A DNA stretch of 64,000 nucleotides from Serpentinicella alkaliphila (GTDB lineage Bacteria > Bacillota > Clostridia > Peptostreptococcales > Natronincolaceae): NCBI RefSeq assembly GCF_018141405.1, contig NZ_CP058648.1, positions 1,875,001-1,939,000 of the forward strand, read 5' to 3'. The notes under the pieces were generated by a model. That model ran no database searches and was not told the DNA's origin. It worked only from the letters and a program-made list of their open reading frames with translations. Positions 1-7,971 of this stretch are shown here, one piece after another. How positions within the stretch are numbered: position 1 is the stretch's first letter; every line of letters starts with the position of its first letter. A program made the position numbers and the translations under genes.

Positions 1-1
1 T

Positions 2-202
2 GAAATAAGTACTACCTTAAGCTTTTTGAGCAAGTTTCTAATGACTATGGCACTAGCTGCTGTTGGATTAAAAACTAACTTAAAAAAGATGATTAAGTCT
101 GGAATAAAACCAATTGGTTTAGGGTTTATTGCCTCTTCTGTTGTTGTTTTAGTTTCAATGTTAGCCCAATATCTAGCTACAGCATATATATTTATTCACT
201 AA
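2..202 (+). CDS. C-terminal fragment of YeiH-type putative sulfate exporter
   Basis: An open frame enters from the left edge and ends at TAA 200-202, giving 66 residues. It begins EISTTLSFLSKFLMTMALAA and continues with a GLKTNL segment. This matches the final helices of the YeiH/Cons_hypoth698 family of membrane transporters, as judged from remembered family sequences. Two hydrophobic segments are visible, one around residues 5-24 and one around 40-64. The N-terminal part lies outside the window. The DNA just downstream has no intact gene and is interrupted by the insertion element, so this is the last intact coding stretch before the eroded region. Substrate specificity cannot be judged from this fragment. 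Confidence 0.6.
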   Translation, partial: EISTTLSFLSKFLMTMALAAVGLKTNLKKMIKSGIKPIGLGFIASSVVVLVSMLAQYLATAYIFIH

Positions 203-330
203 AATAAAACAGATTAATTGTTAGGAATAGATCATACGGGATTGAATAGTTCAATACCTATGTTTCCTGAAGTCACAGAGGCCTTAGTTGAAACTTGTAG
301 TTTTTTATGAGAAAAATTCCTCAGATATAA

Positions 331-346
331 CCTGACTTTGGAACAT
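331..346 (+). repeat. left terminal inverted repeat of the IS element
   Basis: The sequence cctgactttggaacat pairs with 2416-2431 (reverse complement cctgacttcagaacat), differing at two positions. It is preceded directly by ATATAA at 325-330, one copy of the putative target duplication. Confidence 0.8.
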
Positions 347-356
347 CATTCATAAG

Positions 357-401
357 AAAAAGTGCTGTAATCGTCTGTCTATAGAAGTTTCAGCACTTTT
401 T
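357..401. terminator. hairpin downstream of the IS transposase
   Basis: An 11-bp perfect stem (aaaaagtgctg with cagcacttttt) surrounds a loop of about 23 nt. It lies between the transposase stop at 420 and the left end of the element. On the plus strand it ends in a T run, so it may mainly block transcription entering from the YeiH side. It could serve both directions. Confidence 0.6.
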
Positions 402-419
402 ATTGTTGTTTTACGTTCA

Positions 420-2279
420 CTACATCTTTTTAATTATATTGGGGATTTCATTACTTAGCAGAACATTCTTTTCAATCTTAAATATGTCTTTGTTTATTTT
501 ACTATTAAGTAATTTGTCTGACATTATATATAATTTGTCTACTTTGTAATCAATTTCATCTATTATAAATCCTTCTAGTCCATTGATTATTTCATAGGTA
601 GATAATTCAACTTTATTCACTGCTAACTTATACTCTAATATTCTTTGCATTACTAAGGCTAAATAACAAATTAAAAAATGCGACCTAATTCTTCGTTCTT
701 TAAAGTGATATACTGGTCTTGTTTTTAAATTTGTTTTTAATATTCTAAAGGATTCTTCAATTTTATATAGAGATTTATAAGCTACCATTATATCTCTTTG
801 GGTTCATATCCACTTTATTTGTAACAATGTAAAAATATCCGAAATTTTCTTGCTCTTGTTTAATTATTTCCTCATCAATTTCAATGTTTATTTTTTCTTT
901 AGGGTTTTCTACTGCTTTATAATACTTGCTTTTGGATTTAGTTGTTGAATTGATTGTAAAATCCTTTATATTCTTTTTAGCTCTTTCAATCATTTTCTCT
1001 TGTTTAAACATCTCACGTTCTTTGTAGACATCTGAATATTTTTTTATGATTAATTCGTCATAGGTTTCATCATTCTGACTCACCTTTCTTTTACTGGTTA
1101 TATATCCGCTTTTGTATTTAGCTTCTGCATTAGAAGTTATGTTCCAAGATGAATTAAATTTCTTCTCTTTTAAATCTTTAGGAACTGCACTGCCCTTAGA
1201 ACCTACAATGTAACTAAGCCCTTTACCTCGAATCATCTCTAAGTTAGCCCTTGAATTTAAGCCCCTATCAGCCACTATTATGATTTCTTTTATGGTGTAA
1301 TTATTTAATATATCGTCAATGACTTCTTCCATGGTATGTAATTCATGTTTGTTGCCTTTAAAAAGCCTATAAGAAATAGGTATCCCATTGGTGTCTATTA
1401 GTAAGCCCATAACAACTTGTGTTTCATTTCTTTTATTATCCTTACTCATACCTCTTTCTCTAAATCCGTCTTCATCAAAAGACTCAAAGTAATAGGTTGT
1501 ACAGTCATAAAATGCTAATGACATATTTCTATCTGGAATAATCTTTCCTATATGATCATTTAAATGTTTGAAAAGTTTATTTTCATTCATTTCAAAATTT
1601 TTATCATAGGTAGCTATATTTTGTTCCAATTCATCAGAAGTGTTTTTAATGTTATATTCTAATATTTTTTTAGCCTCTGAATCAACGGTATCTAAGAGGA
1701 TTTCCATGTTTTTTATGAGCTGAACTCCATCTGTTAGTGCTTTAGATTTATGTTTATTAAATCCAGAAAAAACATCTAGGGAAGAATAAATGTTATCGCT
1801 ATTCACAAAACTGAAATCATATAGGAAATCATCTTTTCTAGAAGCCACTTCAAGCTTGCTTGAAGGATTAAATAATCTACCAAGTACCTGATAGAACATT
1901 AAGTTACTAAAGGAATAATCTAGTTTAGAATCTTTCACCATTTTAGTAAAAAGTTAGGTAATTTCAATTGGTTAAAGATTTTTAGGTATGGAAGATAACC
2001 TAAGTTTTTATGATTAAGAGAAAGCTTATCTTTTGACAATGATTCAATGAAATCTTCAAAGTTTTCAAATCCTTGAGAAGCTTCATCCAGTCTAATCATT
2101 TCTTTTAGATCTGCTTCAGCTTGAGCAAGAGCTTCCTTACCTGATTTAGAATCTAAATCATGAGTACCAAAACCTTTAATCTGAATTTTTTTTGATTTCT
2201 TAGTTTTGGGATCTCTAATCCCCTTAGCGATTGATATAAAATATTTACCATTTGGTCTTTTAGATTTACTAATATACAT
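420..2279 (-). pseudogene. IS1634-family (IS4-like DDE) transposase, split by two frameshifts
   Basis: The reading frame starts at ATG 2279 behind GGAGGTG. It runs in frame to about 1940 (ending FNQLKLPNFLLK), shifts to the frame covering 775-1941, and shifts back near 780-790 to end at 420. The three parts join into one DDE transposase of about 600 residues. The first Asp is in FYDCTTYYFE, the second Asp in VADRGLNSR, and the Glu in YKIEESFRILK. The second break can be explained by a duplicated AG in cccaaagagatata; removing it restores NPKDIMVAYKSLYKIEE. The first lies in an A/T-rich stretch, ttttactaaaatgg. Both catalytic Asp and the Glu survive, so decay is recent, unless the shifts are translational recoding or sequence errors. 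On sequence alone it is most likely inactive. Confidence 0.8.
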
Positions 2280-2361
2280 GCTACACCTCCACAAAAACCC
2301 TCTAACTATATTATACATCATATTCTACACCACGACAAGTCGTGAGTGTTAATAAATAAAA

Positions 2362-2404
2362 AAATAATGAGAAATGTTAAAAATTAGACATTTACTCATT
2401 ATTT
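2362..2404. terminator. hairpin upstream of the IS transposase
   Basis: A stem of about 16 bp with one bulge (aaataatgagaaatgt with acatttactcattattt) lies between the transposase start and the right inverted repeat. It is flanked by A and T runs on both sides. It would stop transcription reading into the element, a common IS feature. Confidence 0.55.
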
Positions 2405-2415
2405 GTTATTAATTT

Positions 2416-2431
2416 ATGTTCTGAAGTCAGG
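2416..2431 (-). repeat. right terminal inverted repeat of the IS element
   Basis: The sequence atgttctgaagtcagg is the inverted partner of 331-346. It is followed directly by ATATAA at 2432-2437, the second copy of the putative target duplication. This fixes the outer edge of the element. Confidence 0.8.
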
Positions 2432-2437
2432 ATATAA

Positions 2438-2732
2438 TAATTATCAAAAACTAAATATAGTAGAACCTCGAAAGATAAAAGGCTGGGCTTAAAATAATTA
2501 TTAGGACTATCAAAATCAAGTGATAATAAGTTTATAGATAACTTATATGTCACAGGAAATATAGATTATGTAATGACAAGGAAATCAGATATTTATCATT
2601 AGTATAAGCCTAACAGATTACTATTTGAAAACCTATGAACTTGATGTCTCAGATTGGATTAGATGTAAAAAAATCAAGCTTTAATAATCCTATATTTTAT
2701 AGGATTAAGTGAGTTCTAACGGAGCACTGCAC
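2438..2732. other. eroded sequence with no intact gene
   Basis: No reading frame of useful length is present. In the plus frame near 2530-2610 a protein-like stretch (NLYVTGNIDYVMTRKSDIYH) is followed by stops. This may be a remnant of the gene into which the IS inserted, together with the similarly broken stretch at 203-324. The ancestral product is not recognisable. Confidence 0.4.
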
Positions 2733-2759
2733 TTGTAAAGGACTATAGGTAGGTATAAT
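2733..2759 (+). promoter_or_regulatory. candidate sigma-A-like promoter for the Asn-rich small protein
   Basis: TTGTAA at 2733-2738 and TATAAT at 2754-2759 are separated by 15 bp, slightly short. A second TATAAT at 2766-2771 lacks a good -35. The start codon is at 2801, so the leader would be about 35 nt. The assignment is weak because of the spacing. Confidence 0.35.
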
Positions 2760-2800
2760 TAATGATATAATACACAACCTACATTAGGAGGTGAAGTAGA

Positions 2801-3034
2801 ATGTCTAACAATAACCAAAACAACGGGAATAGAAGCAATAAAAATAATCAACAAAGAAGTGTATCTGACAGCTTGAAAAATACAGCAGGGGCTGCATTTC
2901 AGACAGTCCATAGTGCTTTAGAAACAACAGAAAATATTGCGATGAATGTTGTTGATGGAACAACTAATGTTGTGAATAGTATAACAGACAACTCTAACAA
3001 CAATTCTAACAGTAAAAGAAATAATAGGAAATAA
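2801..3034 (+). CDS. Asn-rich small hypothetical protein
   Basis: This is a 77-residue protein starting at ATG behind a strong AGGAGGTGA. About 21 of its 77 residues are Asn. They are concentrated at both ends (MSNNNQNNGNRSNKNNQQRS and NSNNNSNSKRNNRK) and flank a central 40-residue segment of amphipathic character, SLKNTAGAAFQTVHSALETT. No signal peptide, Cys or known motif is present. Composition and size resemble minor spore or coat-associated proteins, but that is only an impression. It stands alone, with a hairpin terminator about 140 bp downstream. Function is unknown. Confidence 0.6.
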   Translation: MSNNNQNNGNRSNKNNQQRSVSDSLKNTAGAAFQTVHSALETTENIAMNVVDGTTNVVNSITDNSNNNSNSKRNNRK

Positions 3035-3171
3035 AAAAAAGTAATATTTATCTAGACTCTGGATTTTTAGAATGCTTGAAGTGGTCAGATTAATCTATTA
3101 CTGAAAACGAGCCTTAGAAGCGATAAAATTGATAACGCTGTCAAGGATATTTTTTAAAAAGAGACTTAAGG

Positions 3172-3204
3172 ATACCCTCATATTATAAAGTGATGTGAGG
3201 GTAT
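3172..3204. terminator. rho-independent terminator-like hairpin
   Basis: The stem ataccctcat pairs with gtgagggtat (one mismatch possible) around a short AT loop, and is followed by tttct. It probably ends the transcript of the gene at 2801. Confidence 0.65.
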
Positions 3205-3718
3205 TTTCTATACTGTAATCGTATATAACCTGTCTTTAGGTAATTAGAATACTGATTTGGAAAAAATTTGTCTTAGGCAACATTAGTAACGATAGTTGTT
3301 ATAATAACTAATATATTTGGATTTTGAGGATCTGGTCTTTCGTAAATTTATCTTCCATTTATTCTCGTTATTCTTAAGATTTTGAAATTAAAATCATTTT
3401 GTTAAACTCTTTTGTTAATTTTTAGTATAATGAATAAAATTGTTTAGGAAGCTTTTTGGGGATTTAGATATTAATAATCATAAAATAAGTTTATTCATTA
3501 GGGTATGTTATTGATCGGGAGTATATATGTGGTGTAGTTATAGATGTGGTTTGTTGAAATAAAATCTAAGCAATACCTATGGTCAATCTAGATATAAGAT
3601 AAAGTACGTGCTATGATATATTTATTAAAATCAGGATTTCACATTTGAGTTTCTTAAATATGGTATCAAAGCCAATATAAAAAAGAATTTGCCTAATACT
3701 AAAATCTGTGAAAAGGAG
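3205..3718. other. intergenic region without a recognisable gene
   Basis: About 510 bp with no reading frame of note on either strand. It precedes the broken GyrI-like gene and could hold a decayed N-terminal DNA-binding part of that gene, but no helix-turn-helix sequence could be read from it. No convincing promoter was found. Confidence 0.35.
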
Positions 3719-4126
3719 ATGGAAATAATTAATATCAATGAGGACATTAAGGTTTTTTGTGTAACAGCAACATCTTTCCCAGACGGTATTTTAGATGCGC
3801 ATGAGAGGATTCATAAAACAATAACCTTTTCAGCAGATAGAAGGTACTTTGGAATTTCACGTCCTGAAAGGAATGTTATTGTATACAAAGCATCTGCCGA
3901 AGAATTAGAAAATGAGTCAGAAGAATATGATTTTGAATCATTTATAATTAAAAAAGGATAATACATAAGTATTATTATATCGAACTATATGGAGGACCCA
4001 CAAGCTATTGGGATAGCATTTAAAAAACTAACCCCATATCCTGGCATAGACACTAATGTCCACTGTGTTGAATGGTATATTGGAGACACAGATGTAACGT
4101 GGATGAAGGCTAGAAGATTAAATTAA
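3719..4126 (+). pseudogene. GyrI-like / AraC effector-binding-type protein with an in-frame stop
   Basis: The first part reads MEIININEDIKVFCVTATSF and onward through YFGISRPERNVIVYKA to FIIKKG, then hits TAA at 3959-3961. Reading the same frame past the stop continues the same protein: YISIIISNYMEDPQAIGIAF and on to CVEWYIG...MKARRLN, ending at TAA 4124-4126. The joined product is about 135 residues. It matches the small-molecule-binding domain family found alone or fused to AraC/MerR regulators. One nonsense codon therefore separates two well-conserved halves with no frameshift, so the lesion is recent or the stop is an error. An upstream TTG at 3689 extends the frame without a ribosome binding site; AAGGAG lies directly before ATG 3719, closer than usual. 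Confidence 0.75.
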
Positions 4127-4605
4127 CACATGGGAGGTTGTTTTTTTCTTTTAACTGTCAAAGACGGGATTTTAGTAAAAAATAGCAAAGGTTAATCTGA
4201 GTAAAAAGGACAATTCATGATAAGCTAGCATTTAGATAAAGAATAAAGAGCAGAAACGCCATAGTAAACTTAAAATAAGGGCAAAAATATATCAAATGCT
4301 AAAATGTTATCAAGAGCAAAACTCCATAGTTTTAACGTATCCATTGTGAATTGTCTGGGCAATCACAAAGGAAACCGTTGTTCATTTTAAAACTTTCTCT
4401 CCTGTGATTAAATATTTCAAATATATTTTCTGTATGAGAACATTTTTTATATTCTATTAATATTTTCTTAGTTAAGTAGGGACGGGCCTTCTAATATTAG
4501 AATATGAGAGGAAGGTTAGATAGTTTAAAGTCTAAGTAGTTCAATTACAATCCATAATATTCTATTCTGTAGAGGTTTAAGGTAAAGATACAATAGTTAT
4601 ATATA
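4127..4605. other. intergenic region without a recognisable gene
   Basis: About 480 bp between two broken genes. Scanning both strands gave no reading frame with protein-like composition, no tRNA and no clear repeat. It is consistent with eroded DNA. Confidence 0.4.
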
Positions 4606-4638
4606 GAAAGTAGTAGCAAATTAACAGCTACTACTTTC
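4606..4638. terminator. terminator hairpin of the frameshifted gene at 4638-5208
   Basis: A perfect 12-bp stem (gaaagtagtagc with gctactactttc) surrounds a 9-nt loop. Its outer arm touches the stop codon of the minus-strand gene. The T tract on the minus strand is weak (tatatata). Confidence 0.65.
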
Positions 4639-5208
4639 TATTCTTCTTTTATCCATCTTTTAAGTTTTTTAATTACCATATTATAGTTTATTTGTAAAAT
4701 TTCTGGAAGCATACCTCCTAGTATTTTTTCTGCTTCTTTAAAACCTTTATATTATAGCATCCTTCAGTGTTTCATACTTTTCCTTATCTCCACCGGATAT
4801 AGCTTTAGCAAACTCTACAATACGGTCACTGACAGCCTCAGGACTTAAAGGTCCTCCATCACTGATCATTTTTAGAGCTTCAACACGAGTCTCTTCATCT
4901 ATTTCTACAGTTGCATCCATATTCTCAATATCTTGAAATGTTAGACCCTGTCTTTCAAGAAGCTGCTTTACCAATTCCTTCAGATGATGATAGGTTCTTT
5001 CGCTTTCTTGTTTTAACTTTTCGACAGTTTTTTCGTCTACTTTTGTGTTAGGCTTACCATAGGTTGCTTTTTCAATGTTGTTTTGAGATGGAGTGTATTT
5101 ATCCTGTATTATATTAGGATTTTGAGTATCTTTTTGGACTATACTACTCTTTGACATCTCTGTTTGGCTTAAAGGAAAATTATGGTTAGGATTATTAGTT
5201 ATTCTCAT
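4638..5208 (-). pseudogene. hypothetical protein of a clostridial family, C-terminus frameshifted
   Basis: The intact first part is 153 residues from ATG 5208, behind AAGGAGG. It has a polar, disordered N-terminus (1-60), then a helical region with LVKQLLERQGLTFQDIENM, EIDEETRVEALKMISDGGPL and VSDRIVEFAKAISGGDKEKY. It stops after LKDAII at 4747. Skipping one base just after ATAATA continues with KGFKEAEKILGG, LPEILQINYNMV and KRWIKEE, ending at 4638-4640. The homologues I remember in Clostridia carry exactly this continuation, so a one-base insertion near 4748-4752 has cut off about 35 residues. The function of the family is not known to me. A truncated product could still be made. Confidence 0.7.
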
Positions 5209-5485
5209 AAAAACCTCCTTAAATTTACTTGTTTTTTGAATTATTGGAATTATAATAAAAAACTTTAGTATTAAATAATGATGTAATCTAGAGGAGTCGG
5301 AGGTATGGTTTGCAACGGATTATGTATTTTTCTCAATATAAAACTGCAGTTACAGTGATTCTCTGAACATTAACATAAAAAGATTGTTATTTCCAAAGTG
5401 TTTATTTTTATTATAATAGGGTGGCTTTATAGCATTAGGTTAAAAACTCTAATAAATCAATAGTAAAATCAAAAAATAAATATAT

Positions 5486-5514
5486 TTGTAAGGTGTTATT
5501 TTACGTTATATAAT
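5486..5514 (+). promoter_or_regulatory. sigma-A-type promoter of the DUF2200 gene
   Basis: TTGTAA at 5486-5491 and TATAAT at 5509-5514 are 17 bp apart. They lie about 30 bp before the start codon at 5543. This is one of the best-formed promoters in the window. Confidence 0.7.
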
Positions 5515-5542
5515 AAAAATAAAATATAAGTGAGGACGTATT

Positions 5543-5893
5543 ATGGCGAAACAGCATATTTATACAATGAGTTTTTCAAAAGTTTATCCCCATTATGTTA
5601 CAAAGGGGGAGAAAAAAGGACGGACTAAAACAGAAGTTGATGAAATAATTTGTTGGTTAACAGGATATAGTCAGGAAGAGTTAGGAGTGCAACTTGAAAA
5701 GCAGACAGACTTTGAGACCTTCTTTGCAGAAGCTCCCCAAATGAATCCTTTGCGGACTTTAATTAAAGGTGTGGTTTGTGGCGTACGAGTTGAAGACGTG
5801 GAAGAACCAATAATGAAGGAAATTCGTTATTTGGATAAGCTAATTGATGAGTTAGCAAAGGGGAAATCTATGGATAAGATTTTGAGAAAATAA
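5543..5893 (+). CDS. DUF2200 domain-containing protein
   Basis: A 116-residue cytoplasmic protein whose whole length matches the DUF2200 family. The conserved N-terminal block [20 protein letters not shown] is followed by [17 protein letters not shown], then a C-terminal helix with [15 protein letters not shown]. It starts at ATG after GTGAGGACG and has its own promoter and terminator, so it is a single-gene unit. Biochemical function of the family is not established. It has no membrane segment or Cys cluster. The full expected length is present and no lesion is visible, unlike the neighbouring genes to the left. Confidence 0.85.
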   Translation: MAKQHIYTMSFSKVYPHYVTKGEKKGRTKTEVDEIICWLTGYSQEELGVQLEKQTDFETFFAEAPQMNPLRTLIKGVVCGVRVEDVEEPIMKEIRYLDKLIDELAKGKSMDKILRK

Positions 5894-5920
5894 TAATGAA
5901 AATTAAAAATTTTTAATCTA

Positions 5921-5957
5921 AAATATTGCCCTTATCTATTTGATAGGGGCAATATTT
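5921..5957. terminator. bidirectional terminator
   Basis: The stem aaatattgcccttatc pairs with gataggggcaatattt (16 bp, one G-U) around a 5-nt loop. It lies between the convergent DUF2200 and deacetylase genes and has A and T runs on both sides. Confidence 0.85.
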
Positions 5958-5999
5958 TAATAGTAGAGTATAATTTTATGAAATTATTGGTTTTACTCA

Positions 6000-6911
6000 C
6001 TACCTAACTATAGGTTTATTTGCTAGTCTTAATTTAACCATAGTATCCAGCTCATCTTGAGTTATATCTCTAAAGGTTCTAAAAGTATAGCCTTGTTCTT
6101 TTAATCGTTCTATGACTTCAGGTAAAATTTCAAGTAGTTTTGTATTTTTTTCTAAGTCATGCATAAGTATAACTGCAAAATCATTTTTCTTAACATCCTT
6201 AAAAATATTATCCAACATCTTAGCCCCATTAGTATAATCAGGTGTCGTATCACCTGCGCTTACGTTCCAATCAATATAATAGTATCCTTTCTCTTTTATA
6301 TCCTCAGTAAGTAGAGGCATGAACTGTCTACCACCATATTTAAATGAGCTATGATTAGAAGACCCTCCTGGGAATCTAAAATATGGCGGTGCATCAAACC
6401 CTAATATGTTTTTATACACCGATTCAACCATATAAAAATCTTCATAAAAGGTATCAAAAGTACTATATATTGCAAAATTGTGTGTATGGGAATGGGGTAT
6501 TACCATATGTCCTTCGTTATAAGTATTTTGTAGGATTTCAGGATGTTTTTCCATCATTATTCCTAAAGTAAAAAATGTCGCCTTTACATCATGCTCCCTA
6601 AGAATATCTAATACTTTAGGAGTTAAACGAGTAGGGCCATCATCAAAGGTTAAAAAAACCTTTTTTCTAGAGTCAACAACAGGAACAGGCTGAACCTCTA
6701 TCTCTTCATTTTCATTTATTTCTTCCTCTTCAGTAATAATATTCTCTTCATCGATTATATCTATAGGTTCAGGATTTTCTATTTCATTATCAGTTTCGGG
6801 TACATTAGTAGTGGGCACTGATTTAAAAAGCTCTCCGTAGGTTTCAGGCATTAAAGTAAAAAATAATCCGAATAATATAATAATAGCAAATGCTAGTCGT
6901 TTAGTAACCAT
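6000..6911 (-). CDS. membrane-anchored polysaccharide deacetylase (NodB domain)
   Basis: A 303-residue carbohydrate esterase family 4 protein. Residues 5-22 form a signal or anchor helix. Residues 35-75 are an acidic linker rich in Glu and Asn. The NodB domain follows with all motifs: TFDDGP (88-93), HSHTH (140-144, metal ligands), RFPGGS (179-184), DWNVSAGD (about 214-221) and ILMHD near 250. It therefore should be an active metal-dependent deacetylase acting on N-acetylated cell-wall glycan outside the membrane. The ATG follows GGAGAG. It is monocistronic, transcribed away from the ABC operon, and shares a terminator with DUF2200. Whether it acts on peptidoglycan during growth or sporulation cannot be told. 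Confidence 0.9.
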   Translation of the reverse strand: MVTKRLAFAIIILFGLFFTLMPETYGELFKSVPTTNVPETDNEIENPEPIDIIDEENIITEEEEINENEEIEVQPVPVVDSRKKVFLTFDDGPTRLTPKVLDILREHDVKATFFTLGIMMEKHPEILQNTYNEGHMVIPHSHTHNFAIYSTFDTFYEDFYMVESVYKNILGFDAPPYFRFPGGSSNHSSFKYGGRQFMPLLTEDIKEKGYYYIDWNVSAGDTTPDYTNGAKMLDNIFKDVKKNDFAVILMHDLEKNTKLLEILPEVIERLKEQGYTFRTFRDITQDELDTMVKLRLANKPIVR

Positions 6912-7245
6912 ATAAATCTCTCCATTTCTTATTTTCTGATGTTAATACATTATAGATAGCGACACTTAAAATGATATGAAGATTTTATTAAAAATTTAAA
7001 ATTTAAAATAAATAGAACGTTAATTTTTTATACTAAAGTAGAAATAATATTATCTATATTAATTATACAACTAAAAAGTATGGAGTAATACACATTATTG
7101 TATAATACCTAAAAATGTGACAAATTTATTATTTTTCCAAATATTTTTAATTTTTATTTAAAAATATTAGAGGGTTGATTGTTGGTAAATACTGTTATAT
7201 ATTAAATTCAATAAGTGCGTATAAAGTATTGAATGGAGGATTACT
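6912..7245. other. AT-rich divergent promoter region
   Basis: About 330 bp between the divergent deacetylase and ABC transporter genes. It is extremely AT-rich with many A/T runs. Candidate -10 hexamers (for example tatatt near 7195) occur, but none pairs with a convincing -35. No operator palindrome or coding frame was identified. Confidence 0.4.
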
Positions 7246-7971
7246 GTGATAGAATTAAAAAATGTGTCAAAGACCTATAATGGAGCAAAAAAGGTAGTTG
7301 AAAACATAAGTCTTGCGATACCTGATGGAGAAATAATAGGATTTTTAGGCCCAAATGGAGCAGGTAAAACAACTACAATTAAAATGATTACAGGTATTTT
7401 AGAGTGTGATGAAGGTACTATAAGTATTAATGGATATGATATAAACAAAAATAGTATAGAGGCAAAAAAACAATTTGGTTTTGTACCTGATAATCCTAAT
7501 TTATTTTTGAGACTTAAAGGAATCGAGTATTTAAATTTTATGGCTGATATTTATGGTGTTTCGACAGAACAGAGGCTGAATAGGATAGAGGAAATGTCGA
7601 GGCGTTTTGATATGGCAAATGCCCTTGGTGATCAAATACAAAGTTACTCTCATGGTATGAGACAAAAAATAATGGTGATGGGTGCTTTAGTACATGAGCC
7701 ACCCGTATGGATACTTGATGAACCTTTAACTGGATTAGATCCAAAGTCTGCCTATGTGTTAAAGGAAATGATGAAAGAACATACTGCAAATAATAAAACT
7801 GTATTTTTTTCAACTCATGTACTAGATGTGGCTGAAAAGGTTTGTGATAGGGTAGCAATAATAAATAAAGGAAAAATATTGTTTACAGGAAAATTAGATG
7901 AGATGAGAAATCATTTTAAAAGTGACGAATCATTAGAAAAGATATTTTTGGAGATGACAGAAAATGAATAA
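7246..7971 (+). CDS. ABC transporter ATP-binding protein (ABC-2 export type)
   Basis: A 241-residue nucleotide-binding subunit starting at GTG behind TGGAGGA. Walker A GPNGAGKTT is at 35-43, the signature YSHGMRQK is near 136, and Walker B WILDEPLTGLDP near 158 with the H-loop FSTHVLD downstream. The signature is SHGMRQK instead of LSGGQ, which is common in this exporter subfamily. It overlaps the next gene by 8 bp and should couple to that permease. The direction is probably export, by family. Substrate is unknown. Confidence 0.9.
   Translation: MIELKNVSKTYNGAKKVVENISLAIPDGEIIGFLGPNGAGKTTTIKMITGILECDEGTISINGYDINKNSIEAKKQFGFVPDNPNLFLRLKGIEYLNFMADIYGVSTEQRLNRIEEMSRRFDMANALGDQIQSYSHGMRQKIMVMGALVHEPPVWILDEPLTGLDPKSAYVLKEMMKEHTANNKTVFFSTHVLDVAEKVCDRVAIINKGKILFTGKLDEMRNHFKSDESLEKIFLEMTENE

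Larger units (their letters stand above)
331..2431 (-). mobile_element. IS1634/IS4-like insertion sequence, transposase frameshifted
   Basis: A 2.1-kb element is bounded by imperfect 16-bp inverted repeats (cctgactttggaacat on the left, 14 of 16 matching on the right). It is flanked by a direct repeat ATATAA at 325-330 and 2432-2437, which reads as a 6-bp target-site duplication. One transposase in three frames fills the element. Hairpins sit near both ends (357-401 and 2362-2404), as is usual where an element insulates itself from outside transcription. The matching duplication shows it arrived by simple transposition and has not recombined since. Confidence 0.85.

Noticed and set aside
5300-5372. 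A 17-codon frame after GGAGGT (start near 5306)
   Set aside because: The putative site abuts the start codon, the peptide is short and no sequence pattern supports it.
7538-7858. A 106-residue minus-strand frame within the ABC ATPase gene
   Set aside because: It is antisense to the Walker and signature motifs of the real gene and has no start signals.
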